DNA of 64,000 nt from Nectonema munidae (Eukaryota > Nematomorpha > Nectonematoida > Nectonematidae): positions 479,501-543,500 of the forward strand of contig JAUIRK010000058.1 of NCBI GenBank assembly GCA_030549495.1, written 5' to 3'. This document shows positions 45,840-56,790 of the stretch, piece by piece; the stretch's first letter is position 1, and every line of letters starts with the position of its first letter. The position numbers were made by a program, and so were the translations under genes. The notes beneath the pieces were generated by a model, which did no database searches, was not told the DNA's origin, and saw only the letters and a list, made by a program, of their open reading frames with translations.

Positions 45840-47960
45840 ATCATTAAATTTTATTAGAAAAATTTTAAAAAATTAATTTAAATAAAATTTAACTTTATTT
45901 TTATAAATAATCTAAATATTCTTCCTTCTCTCTTTTCATGCATTCTAAACCAGGTGGATCCCAAACTCTTGCTGATCGTGACTCTTTAGCGCTGTGTAGG
46001 GTTAGGAAAAAATGAGATACCGATAATCTATTTAATCATATTTAATTTTTGTTATAAATTTTATTTAATTTTTCATCTATATCTTTTCTCAAATTTAAAT
46101 TAAATTTTCATTTTATTACAATAAGATTTCTGATATCAAACATTATAAGGCTTTACATCAACCTGCTGAGAAATCACAATGTATTTTGTGCCATGCTAAT
46201 TATTATAATTTGTGGATTGGCCAATGTATCTCCGGTTCCATTATATCAGTTCCAAAAGATGAGATTACTAAACATTTTCAGCTTTTAATTTTTCCTCAAC
46301 TTTCAGAAGAGCATATATTTTAAGTAAAAATTTTATGACTGAACTTCATTTATCGTGAATCAAATGTGAATTATGATAAACCTTAGTCTCAATGTAATAG
46401 TCAGTCATAGCCAAAAGTAATTATGATAATAGCCTTGTCTTTGTTCCATTTACTCATAGCTACCTGCGAAAGGCAGGGTTTCAACTCTTTGCAATCTAAA
46501 AATAATGCAAATAAACACACTGGATGACAGAGTTGTTCAAACAATCATTAGGCCACGTATTTAAGGACTTATTTCAGGAATGCAACTGAATATATCTGTC
46601 TGTTCAGCTAAATATCTGTTGAAAGTTATTTTAATTTATTTGTTTAAAACGTTGTTTTTGTAAATTATAAGTTTTTTTAGTTATACTAGTGCCATTTACA
46701 TGTAAAATTTGAACATATTGTTATTTCAAAAACGTTTTTTAAAAATTTACTTAATTTAGTTTTAACTAACATAGTTATTATTCTTTTCTTCTCCTTCACA
46801 GAATATAAAATATTAAATCATGCTACTGTTAGACGATTGGATGTTTTTACTATGATTGTAATGGGCATCAACTGCATAATCGTTGGTAACTTCTTGTCAA
46901 TATGAACTTTTTTATTGATATAATTTTTCAGTTGAGCTTTTAGGGTGTTTGATGATTTATATCAGTTTTCTCAAAGTGGGCTATAATGGCCTGAAGTGAA
47001 CGTTTTAAAATTCTTAGAAGGCGCTATGAAAAGTTACCAATAACTTTGCTTGTTTGAAACAGGAATATTTTGCATATGGATATCAAAAAAAATTAAAATC
47101 CTTAGAAGTAATGTCGTTTAGGGGACGTTTTTTCAAAAATGATTTATAAGTGGCGTTGGTTAAAAATTTCCTCGTTAAAATCCCAAAAACATTATTACTA
47201 TAAGTGTTGAAAATTCTGTTACAAAAATTTTATTTCTACTTTTATTAATCAAGTATTTAAAATGAAATATTATTTCAAAAATTATAAATAATTCCGGTTA
47301 GGATATCATTTAGTTAGATTTTTTTCTGTATGGAAAATACTTATTTTTATAATTAAAACAACTTGATAATTTATTATAAAAAATTTTCATTACATGACGT
47401 TTTGGCCTGTACGCTTTGACCAGTATATTTTTCAGATTAGGACCTTTTAAACAAATATGCTTTGTGACTAGTGTTTAATATTTATATCTACAGTCCTAAA
47501 ATTTAAAAAAATAAATTTTGTCCACCGAACTCAACTAATAGACATTGATATTTAAATTTTAAAATAGTTTATTTTGCTACATCTAATTGGAATTATCCCT
47601 TATATTAAATATTTACCTGTATCTCTATGAACAGATTAATTTAGCCTTATTTTTTTATAGGATATTTATACCATGTGTGTGTAGTGGATTCTTTTTGGAA
47701 ATAAAATTATTTTTCTCAAGTGAGTACATAAATGATCATATATTCAGCCAAATAATCTAAAATCCAAAAAATTAATATGAATTAAATTGGCTCATAATAT
47801 ATTTATAATGAAAAATAAAAGTTTTGCTAAAGTTTAAAATATTTGTAATTCTTTTAAAAGAATGTCTAAATAGTGGTGAAAAATTTATTTTGAAAATAGG
47901 TTTGTCTTCCCAGCAATGAGTTTAAGAAGCAAACACTTCCATTTGTCTCTTGATGGTGCG
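45840..47960. other. AT-rich intergenic DNA
   Basis: No coding or terminal-repeat structure could be supported. Confidence 0.4.
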
Positions 47961-47968
47961 CCCCTTAA

Positions 47969-48088
47969 CCGTTTCATGCATAATGGGACATCTGTGTCAC
48001 ATAGAATAAATATCGTGTGCTTAAGTATATAAAACTCGTTGAAAAAGAATGCAATCGGTAAATTTTGGAAAACCAATGCCTGAAAGGG
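47969..48088. mobile_element. TTAA-type MITE, copy H
   Basis: 120 bp, TTAA at 47965-47968 and 48089-48092. Ends CCGTTTCATGCAT and complement of CCCTTTCAGGCAT. An imperfect palindrome TGGGACATCTGTGTCACA at 47984-48001 starts 15 bp from the left end. Confidence 0.78.
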
Positions 48089-48347
48089 TTAAGGACGACA
48101 ATTTCGAAGACTAAGCCTCTTCTTTCTTTTTAAATAGTATTTTATATATTTTAAGCACACTTTTTATTCCTTGGGACACTGGTGTTCTACTGGTCCGAAG
48201 CATACTAAAATTAGTAATTTGATATAAAATTGCCTTAAAATTTGACGCCAAGTATTTAGATTCTCTTCCGACTTCGAATTAAGAAGGGTGACTCTATATC
48301 AGGGGCGCACATCCAGATATTTTCTCCGACTCCCCACCCTCCTTTGT

Positions 48348-48635
48348 TCGGTGAGTAAGTTTGGTTAGATCAGCGTTTTTCAAACTTTTTTTACTGCGAT
48401 CCATAGCAAGAGCCATAGTTTGTATCGCGACCCATAATACTTAGGTTTAATAAGACAAACTCTAATCGCAAGGTTCATATATTTAGCATCGACTATTTAT
48501 ATGTCCTTTCTTTTTTGTCAGGATCCATTTTATTTTTCACGCGACCCACTAAAAGGTCTGGGTTAGATAACTAGGCTTCGATACTACAAGGTATTAGTAT
48601 GTTTCGATCCAACATCATGTCTTCTTTGCTCATTA
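48348..48635 (+). repeat. SINE family 1 split by a hAT MITE
   Basis: CGGTGAGTAAGTTTGGTTAGAT (48348-48370, the A-box part) and GGTTAGATAACT onward with TTTCGATCC (B box), ACATCATG and TTCTTTGC (48561-48635) are one SINE interrupted by the element at 48371-48560. Plus orientation. Confidence 0.75.
48371..48560. mobile_element. hAT-type MITE inserted in a SINE
   Basis: Starts CAGCGTTTTTCAAAC and ends GGTCTG; both sides carry GCGAYCCA-type motifs in inverted order. Flanked by an identical 8-bp duplication GGTTAGAT (48363-48370 and 48561-48568), which is SINE sequence. 190 bp. Confidence 0.8.
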
Positions 48636-48636
48636 A

Positions 48637-48682
48637 CCGGTTATTGACCACAGTCAACTCTGGTCTTTAACGGGAAGGTGTT
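48637..48682. mobile_element. TTAA-type MITE remnant, copy G
   Basis: After TTAA (48633-48636), CCGGTTATTGACCACAGTCA resembles the left end of copy E, including half the palindrome. The rest was lost. Confidence 0.5.
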
Positions 48683-48689
48683 TTTTTTG

Positions 48690-50150
48690 GAAAGTTTTTT
48701 TAACCATATGGAATTGTAGGCGGAAATACTTCAAATAGTATGGAAAATTCACCGAAATTTTTTCCAAAAGTAAGAATATTTAAAATTTCTTAGTTTTATA
48801 GTAAATCGAAGGTGGTGAAAAAATGATGACTTGCAGAATTAAAAAAAACTTAATTCAGAAATGACTTGTCAATCAAAAGATTTTACATTTTGATTTTACT
48901 AAACCATTAAAAATAAGACAACTTAACTGCTTCAGTTATCACTAAAATATTAATAATTAGGTTTAAAAGTTTATTTAAATGTTTCTTTATCAAAACAGAT
49001 ACATAATCAATAAAAATGTTAAAATATTGTTTTGATTTATTTTTTAAAATTCACTCTTATTGTTTGAAAATTATTAAATTTTTATAAGATTTTTTCGGAT
49101 ATTCTAAAAAAACAAGACCATAAAGTATGTATTTTTAATTAATAAAACATACATAAGACTAATCTAATTGCGAATTAATTAACTAATTGCGAATTAAGTT
49201 AATTTCATATTAAAACTACCTATTAGTTCGATACTCGCGGCCCAAATGTGCCATCTCGATCCACAGATGATTTGAAAACTACTAGGTCCCTCCTCCTCGA
49301 TTCTTTTCACGCTTCGCTCAAAACAGGGATCATCTAAGTTTGAATAGTAGGAAGCGTAAGGATCTTTTGAGGACGGATAATATCCTCTCGTGTGATTATT
49401 TCATTACAGTGACAATGACACAGCAAAAAAGAGATGACAAAAGTTTGGGCGAGTAAGTGAGTGATTTCATTGCCTTTTGCAAGAGAACATCCACACAGAC
49501 ACGCGCCAGAGTATTATAATATAGACACTCAAAAATTTTGATTGTTTCGACTTGCTTTCAATAAGTATTTAGATTATTACTTTATTCATTTTATATTTTA
49601 ACGTTTAAATGCATTTTGCTGCATGGAAGTGTCAGTGCGTATTTTGTTCTGCATAAAATTTGAGAAAAAAAACGATTCAAAAATTTTCATAAAAGTTTGT
49701 GCAATTTTCTTACTGAGTGGACAAAAAGTCTAATAAGGATAAGGGGGAACTTTTGGCAAATATGTGAATTCAATTTTCGGTTTTTTCACTTTTACTTTTA
49801 CAATTAGGAGGTAGGGGGTAGAGGTCCCTTGTACATTGGGTGGAAGATCATAAGCAAAGGTTTATATAGATTTCAACCAGGGTGGGCAAAATTTTTTTAT
49901 AACACATAACACTAAATATTTCCTAGCGGAGACATTTTCTCTTTTGGGGCGGGGCGATGGTGAAAACTTGATTCTCCCCCCTTGTTCTATGTTATAATAA
50001 AAGCCTAAATTCGTATAGAAAAAAATTTCGTTTGCGCAGAAATTCGGTTTATAAGAGTTTGATTGCAAAATTTTTATATCTTAATTATTCTATAACTTCT
50101 CAGTCTTTTAATTTATTTACATAGATATAAGATTTCCTAATTTGATTTTG
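48690..50150. other. intergenic, repeat fragments
   Basis: A hAT-like G-rich stretch lies at about 49790-49990. No gene or defined element was supported. Confidence 0.35.
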
Positions 50151-50164
50151 ATACTTTTTTAATT

Positions 50165-50375
50165 ATGCAAAGCAAACGATATTTCTTGCCTCGAAGGTTG
50201 ATCTATTTTTCTTCTTCAACGGATGTTTATACGAATTTATCCATTGAAAATTGGTTTTACCTCAATTTTAAGTCTTTTATAAACCATTCATTCCTATTCC
50301 TCTATGTAAACGCGCCTTGTATTGTCCTAGGCAAGTTTCAAAATCCATGGAAAGAATTTAATGTAGAGAAAGCAC
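50165..50375 (+). CDS. LIPT1: first exon of a mitochondrial lipoyltransferase (LIPT1-like)
   Basis: 70 codons plus one base from the ATG to AAAGCAC|GTAATT. The first 18 residues (MQSKRYFLPRRLIYFSSS) look like a mitochondrial transit peptide. Then STDVYTNLSIENWFYLNF and FLYVNAPCIVLGKFQNPWKE match the N-terminal half of the lipoate ligase/lipoyltransferase fold (family: NDVYQNLAVEDW..., PSVVIGRHQNPWQE). LIPT1 transfers lipoyl groups onto 2-oxoacid dehydrogenase E2 subunits. The conserved RRxSGGG loop should follow in the next exon; no clean downstream exon was found, only degraded similarity near 52.4-52.9 kb. So this may be the start of a real gene with diverged exons, or a broken copy. The frame as read stops at 50434. 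Confidence 0.68.
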
Positions 50376-50487
50376 GTAATTTTTTCCTTTTTTTTTCATA
50401 TGCACGCTTTGAAAGGCTAATTCCATTTGAATAATCCTGATGTTCCTTCAAAATGTTTCTGTATTAACTGGCAAAAAGTCTAATTAA

Positions 50488-50637
50488 CCCATTTACGACC
50501 AATGTTCCTATTTTGGAACATAAATAATTTCATCTTCATCTGCTTTTTTCAATGACGTTGAATATAAATCGTCTGCGTTTTTAGATATCGTCTGCTTTTT
50601 TTTTAGATATCGTCTGCTTTGCTTGGTCTTAAATGGG
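50488..50637. mobile_element. TTAA-type MITE, copy F
   Basis: 150 bp, TTAA at 50484-50487 and 50638-50641. Ends CCCATTTACGACC and complement of CCCATTTAAGACC. 18-bp dyad TGTTCC...GGAACA at 50503-50520, starting 15 bp from the left end. Three copies of TCGTCTGC in its right half. Confidence 0.85.
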
Positions 50638-50759
50638 TTAAATAGTTTTTTTCGTGACCGACTTTTTGTAGATTGACAATTGGTTGAAGGCGCAAGCGCA
50701 TATATTGAAATAACTGATGGGGGGGATTTTTTAAATTGATATATGCTCAAAGAATTTTG

Positions 50760-52370
50760 TAATTTGTTCTAAAGTGTTCATTTTTTAACTAAAAGTTATT
50801 TTTTTTAATTTGTATTTATAAATAAGCCAAAATTATTTGGTAACGAGGGCTACTTACCATTGAATTGGTTATCTTGTTTGTTAGTTATTGACATTTTGAA
50901 ATGGTATAAATTAATTTGCATATTAGCAATTACAGGTTGACTATGCAAATTCAAGAATATTTTTTATTATATAATTAATTTGTCGAATTAAAATAAAGAT
51001 ACAAGTAAAACAAAAATTATTCACTTTATTGACCTAAAACTGTTTTTAGTATTATGCATAAATATAACATAACTTTTATCAGCGTTTAGAATTTAGATTT
51101 GTGCAAAAAATAATCCAATTTATTTCTTTAATACCCTTTGAATGAAATTAATGTGGTTCAGATTAATGCTATCTATCAGTAATACTTATTCAGAAAGAAT
51201 ATTGTTTTTTAGTAAAAAGTTTCCCTTGCTTTTATGCGATCAAGCAAACGCTGTGAGTCTCGAGATGAAATAGCTAAAAGTTCCCAATCTCCAAGACAAC
51301 ATTTTATATTTTAATTAATGTAAATGATCCAATCGATTTAATATAGCTAAAGAAATTTTTTATGGATTTATTTGTCTTTAAAATATACAATCAAATTAAA
51401 GCAGCGTTTTTTAAAAATATTTTATGTGTGTTAATAAAATTCAGAATTGAATTATATAAACTTTATCATCAAAAGATGAGATGTTAGATGATTTTCCTTT
51501 CACATTCAAATTGGGGACATCCTTTACTCCTTGTTTCATGGGTCACTTGAAAGACACTAGAAAAGTTTGTCAATATAAATAAAAGAATCAATTGGAATTA
51601 TTTGTATATTTTTGATTGAATGGAGAAGTATAAAGGAATTACGGGCGTTTTCATTTTTCACCATCTTTAACTTTATCTGTGAAAACTTTAACTTTGAAAT
51701 TTATTCAATACTCTTTAGTGTGTCTTCAATCAATTCCTAGTTGGCCAGCCATGTATTGTGTTTAAGACAAGAATCGCTGATTTTATCGTGCTTTTGTCAT
51801 AAGATATTTCCATTTGCTAAATCTACAAAATCATAAATTAGAAGTTTAGATAAAAAGATTGCCAATTTTAATTATTTTTTCTCGCAAACTCCTCTCACCA
51901 TTATTGTTTGCAGTGTTTATCAAAAACTTATTACAATACAAAATCGCATCCTAACCTTTTTATTAGTTCTAAGTTATGCTATACATCTTATCTTGCATTG
52001 ATTGGAAGTAGTAGACCACATAAAAACAATGTGATTTATTTCTCACAATATTGATTTGACATCTCTTAACATGAGAGAGAATATATTTGCTTGATGTGTT
52101 TCATGCTTTTTCAGAATTTATATACACATATATTAATCTTTTTACAATGAAGGCAAATCGAAAGAAAATTATTATTTTGAATGCGACACTCACTTATTTT
52201 TAAGGATGCTTATTATGCATCTACTTCCTTCTCTGATGTCGTGAATAGAAGCAACATTCGAAAACTGTCAAAATAAGTGGAGCTAGTTTAAATTTTATAT
52301 CTTCAAAGTTTATAGTTTTGAACAGGTATACCCATTCATATGTGTATTCATTCATATGTGTACTTAGCAC
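50760..52370. other. AT-rich intergenic or intronic DNA
   Basis: No coding or repeat structure was recognised. If the LIPT1-like gene continues, this is its intron. Confidence 0.35.
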
Positions 52371-52374
52371 AAGT

Positions 52375-52870
52375 GCTGTCCGGGGTGGGTCAGGAGCGAC
52401 TTCAGCACATATTTGAGAGGTGTGGGCGTTGGACTTGAGGTTGTCAACATTTACCTACACGTGTTGCGCGTTGAATTGCGAATGTTAAGACTAAGATCGC
52501 AAGCTTATTCTTAGAGTGTATTCCAACGTTGATGTCAAGGAATGAATCTTTTTATTTGCCTTAAAAGTTTAAACGACATTGTCAATTACCCCTGCAATCA
52601 GACATCTCTCTTGGTGGCCAACATTTTTATGAAAAGTTTTCTGTGCAATTTATTTTAAACAAATGATGCTCCCACGGTTTTTGCTGCCTAGGGCAGAGTG
52701 CTATAACAGAGCTACCCAAGAGTTTGATCAGAGTGACGCTCGTGGACCAAGAAATGAAAATCGCCTCCTTTGAATATAATTTCATTGAAGTAGGCAGATT
52801 CTTGAAAATTTTGATCCTTGAAGGATTTACCTCAAAAGAGGCAGCGGGGGAAGTCATCTCAAAATTTTGA
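52375..52870 (+). pseudogene. possible downstream lipoyltransferase remnant or exons
   Basis: Three stretches faintly echo LIPT1 in the right order: VRGGSGATSAHI with LRLSTFTYT (family: RRxSGGGTVYHD...N.SFFT) at about 52380-52470, QSDISLGGQHFYEKFS (family: FDLLLDGQFKISG) at about 52590-52650, and SAITELPKSLIRVTL (family: ATASIPSLVKNLL) at 52692-52870. The last opens after a good acceptor (TTTTTGCTGCCTAG) and runs 59 codons to a stop. Stops and frame changes separate the pieces. The similarity is weak and judged by eye; a different gene or chance is possible. Confidence 0.25.
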
Positions 52871-54615
52871 TGACTCCTACTATGGAATCAATATTTTTTG
52901 TGAATCCAACTCATGACTTTGAAGTCACATCTGGATATGTTTTCTCTGACTTCAGCTTTTAAGCTTAGCTTTCATTTATCTATATTTTTTCTGACTTCTC
53001 TTACATTGATCTATAGTGGAAGTAAACAGAAATAACGTATTTTGCATGGTATAGAAAGTAGCAACGTTACCTCCACCACGAAAGATAGGCAACTTTTTCA
53101 TTTCAGAGTGTAGATTTTGAAATCAACGCCATCATTTTTTGGTGGGTATGAACTAAAATTGAGATCATACGTTTCATTGCTCGTAAAATCTGGTCGTATT
53201 CATTTTTTAAGCTTTAAGCCCAAGTTTTTTTTAACTTTGACATTTATCTCGTTAAAACATTTTCAAAAGCATCTTGACATATAATTTCTAGATAATCGTT
53301 TGATATAAATCGTTCTCTCATTTGCTTTAAATCTGGACAAAGTGTTATTGATATATAGAATATTTTCTAGAATTTTTAACTATATACTTTTGTTTATTAT
53401 AATATATTCATTTTTAAAAGTTTTTGATATAAAAACATCCAAAGTAAAAAACAATTATTAATTGCTAATAAACCACCCGTATTGAACTAATTTCTAATTT
53501 ATTATTATTTGAAAACGGGGTTTTCTTATTGTCTATAGAAACTTTTCTTTGAAAATATTTGAAATGATATTTTAAAACTTATTACAACGAGAAATTTGTC
53601 TCTACCAATAGAGATTAGTTTTTTAAGTTTTGAAATATCCATTTTTATACAGAGTTTAGTGAAAAATTTAAGGCAGTATAGAAGAGCCCACACCTCCCAA
53701 ATATTTGTGACAAAAACTAATATGAAATTAAAGAGTTTAACAATAATTAAATTTTTCTATAACATGTTTACATATTTGCAAATCATTTAGCCTAATATGA
53801 TGGAGGCCATTTTTAAAGGTACAAAATACAATAAAATATATAAAATAATTAGTCCTAATTTGGTAGTCAACATATAGTAGTCAATTGCATAAATGTAAAT
53901 TTGGGTTGTATAAATAAAAATTTGAGTTGCCAAAAAGTTATTCAAGCTGAAAAGTGCATTCCAACTCATTCTTGCCTCTTACTTATCGAATTAATTCTCA
54001 TATACAAGTATAAGAAGCCTGAAGAGTACTACTATCACAAACAAGACTGTAACAGACGCATAAAAAATATAAAATTTTTTTTTAATTACTTTCCATTTCG
54101 TTCACATTATTTGATCTTGGTATCAGTCTCTTAATCTTGATTTTATGCAAAAAACAAGTTTCCAATTGCATTCACATCAGGTGAATATATGTAGTCAAGA
54201 ATAGCGTATGGATATTTTTACTACGTTGAAATATTTAGAAATTTGTTTTTATAGTTGTATATGGGGGAAAAATTGATTCGATAAGTGATCGATCAGTAAG
54301 TAATAATAAGTTGGAATAAACTTTTCAACTTGAATAAATTAATGCCTAATTTTTCCATATTTTTCTAATAAATTTGTGAACAACCAAAATTTTATTTATT
54401 CACTTGACTATAAAAAATTGAAGAGATTTATTAGTTAAAACTTTTTATGAAATGTTTGTGAATTTGCTCTAAATTCAACACCTGAATTAATTCACTTTGA
54501 AACTCCCAATACAAAGAGTAGGTTCCGTAACATTTTATTGAACAGCATATATTTTTTTCAATTTATACTTTGCCATTCATTATGGGTTAATGAACGTTAT
54601 TCTTATATAAATCCT
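52871..54615. other. AT-rich DNA, no supported feature
   Basis: Two open frames of 64 and 77 codons (53596-53790, 53901-54134) carry no recognisable motif and are treated as chance. Confidence 0.35.
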
Positions 54616-54621
54616 CTTTAA

Positions 54622-54734
54622 CCCTTTCAAGCTCTAACGGTTAAAAGGTCTCTCTTTAACCTTTTCAGGTTTCCTTTCTCTTTCAATGAACTTTTTATTT
54701 TATGGGCACCGTTGTTCCATTGTGCTTGAAAGGG
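54622..54734. mobile_element. TTAA-type MITE, copy I (eroded)
   Basis: 113 bp between TTAA (54618-54621) and an eroded CTAA. Ends CCCTTTCAAGC and complement of CCCTTTCAAGC. A worn dyad TGGGCAC...TTGTTCCA ends at 54719, 15 bp from the right end. Confidence 0.65.
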
Positions 54735-55109
54735 CTAAAAATGATATCTTACAAAAATGTGTGAAAGACTCATTTGAATGTGAGAGACATTGAGAAAGAT
54801 CTGAAGTGGCATAAACTCTTTGGCTATTTGTAAGATATTTGTTTTCGTATATTATATATGTAAATACTAAATACTAGCATATACATGCATTCACATATAG
54901 ATATACATTTATACGCGTTTCTTGAATCCATATTTCATGTGTGCATGCATCTTGTTTAGGAGTTGATCATTCACCCATCCATTTTTATCATCATGTTTCT
55001 TTGAATGTAACAAGCAATGGACTTGAGAACCTATAAAATTCAATCAATCAATTCATTCTTAAAAAAAGATATGTATCAAATACGTGTTCCTTCATTTTGG
55101 CTCTAAAAT

Positions 55110-55500
55110 GAGATTTATTTGAGCAGAGAAAAGTCACTGCACAACGAAACTGTGTTAGAGGGAGAAGCATTCTCAATAAAAGAAGACCTATCTATGAATG
55201 CCTACATATTTTCATTACAAGAGAACTCCCTCTCCACGCCCCTAACAAAGAAGAGCTTTTTAATTTTTTTTATAAATTCCTTGTAGTGAATGCTTTTATA
55301 CTGAAACGAATGAATATCGCATATGTTTATGTTTTGACATAGGTGACAGTTTATTTGCCGGACTGCAGATCGAATGCGCTTTGTTTGAGGAATATTTTGG
55401 TGGGTATGAGAGTTGGTGTGAATTTAAGCAATCCGAGGCCTGTGGGTCTTTTCTTGCTGCACTGCTGTTTGTTTACAAAATTTTGGGCAAAGAGATATGA
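55110..55500 (+). CDS. exon-like open stretches of an unidentified gene
   Basis: 55110-55342 is open for about 76 codons without a start (RGRSILNKRRPIYECLHI, NKEELFNFFYKFL). After an acceptor (TGTTTTGACATAG) a second frame, 55343-55500, reads DSLFAGLQIECALFEEYFGG then ESWCEFKQSEACGSFLAAL and stops at 55498. Composition is coding-like, but the two pieces could not be joined in phase and no family was recognised. Confidence 0.3.
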
Positions 55501-56780
55501 AGAATGATTCTGCCCATTTTCTTACCTGTGTGTTTTCGATCCAAAGCTTAAATTTTAGTACAGTAACATGCAAATTACTGTTTACGTTTAATCTTTAAGA
55601 TATTTTTGTAAAACTTTAATTCTTATAATTTTGTACATTAGTTTAAATATTAGTATTTTATAATTTATAATTTTGTATATTAGTTTAAATTAGTTTAAAG
55701 AAGCAAAAGTTTTTATGGCCACCACTGAGAAATAAATCCTTTGAAAAAAGCATCATATCTTTCATGATTAAATAATGTTTTCGAGGTATAACGTTCGCTA
55801 TACTTCCTTCCTTTAGGTCTTAAAACATATTTTGAGCCATAAGCACAAAACTCAATTTTATTTCATCGCTGTGAATACATTTTAGTCTATCAGACATACT
55901 CTAAAGTACTTCTTCCTTTGTTCACAATAATTTTTTTTTAATTGAACGTTTGTCAAAACTGATTTTTTTTAGCTGAAATACAAATTAAATTTTTTTTTTT
56001 GTAATTGAAATATTTCTTGATTGATTAATTATTTTCATACATTACTTGTCTTGAAGACAAATTAATTGGTCATTTAATTAGGATGTTTTTAATATCTTAG
56101 AATATCTTTATACTTTTTAATGAAGGCAATGCATGACCGATTTTTGCCTTATTTGCAATAGTTCCTGTACTTTAAATTCAAAATATTTTAAGAAACATTA
56201 CTTCTAGATAATCTAACTAAACAATTTAGCTATAGCCCTTTGACTTCCATTTATTAACAGAGATACGACTTTAGGTCTTAATTCTAATGCTATTTAAAGC
56301 ATAAATGATCAAATCTCAAAACTCAAGCAAACGAAAGATTTTATGATAAAAACAGGAGATTTTCAAAAATTTATCATTAAGAAAAATATGAATATAAATA
56401 AAGAATTTTTTATAAAAATAAAAATATTTATATGAATAAAGTTATCTCGCCGAAAACTTTTGCACGTCATTTTTAATAAATAATCAATAGGAATAAATTC
56501 TTCTATAAATATAAAAAGATTAAAGTTTTGAATTTTTACTAATATAAAAATGAATACTTAAATGTTTATATTTTTAGAATTTAATTCTTAAAAAAATAAT
56601 AAAAACAAAAAGTTGTGGCCGAAAAACAAAAAAAACCACGATAAATTTCATTATGATTTCAAGCTTTGACTGTATAAAAAATTAATACTAAAAAATAACG
56701 AATTTCTCTTTCTTTCACTGATTTACCTTCTTCAAATTCTTTGTTTTTTAGTATTTTTCAAAAAGAAAGTAGAAGCTTCT
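55501..56780. other. AT-rich intergenic DNA upstream of Misato
   Basis: No gene or defined repeat. Presumably includes the Misato promoter, which shows no recognisable motif. Confidence 0.4.
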
Positions 56781-56790
56781 TTTGCATATA

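Noticed and set aside
54960-55006. Small exon with an HFYHH motif resembling fatty-acid elongase histidine boxes
   Set aside because: Too short, no other elongase motif nearby and no phase-compatible partner exon.
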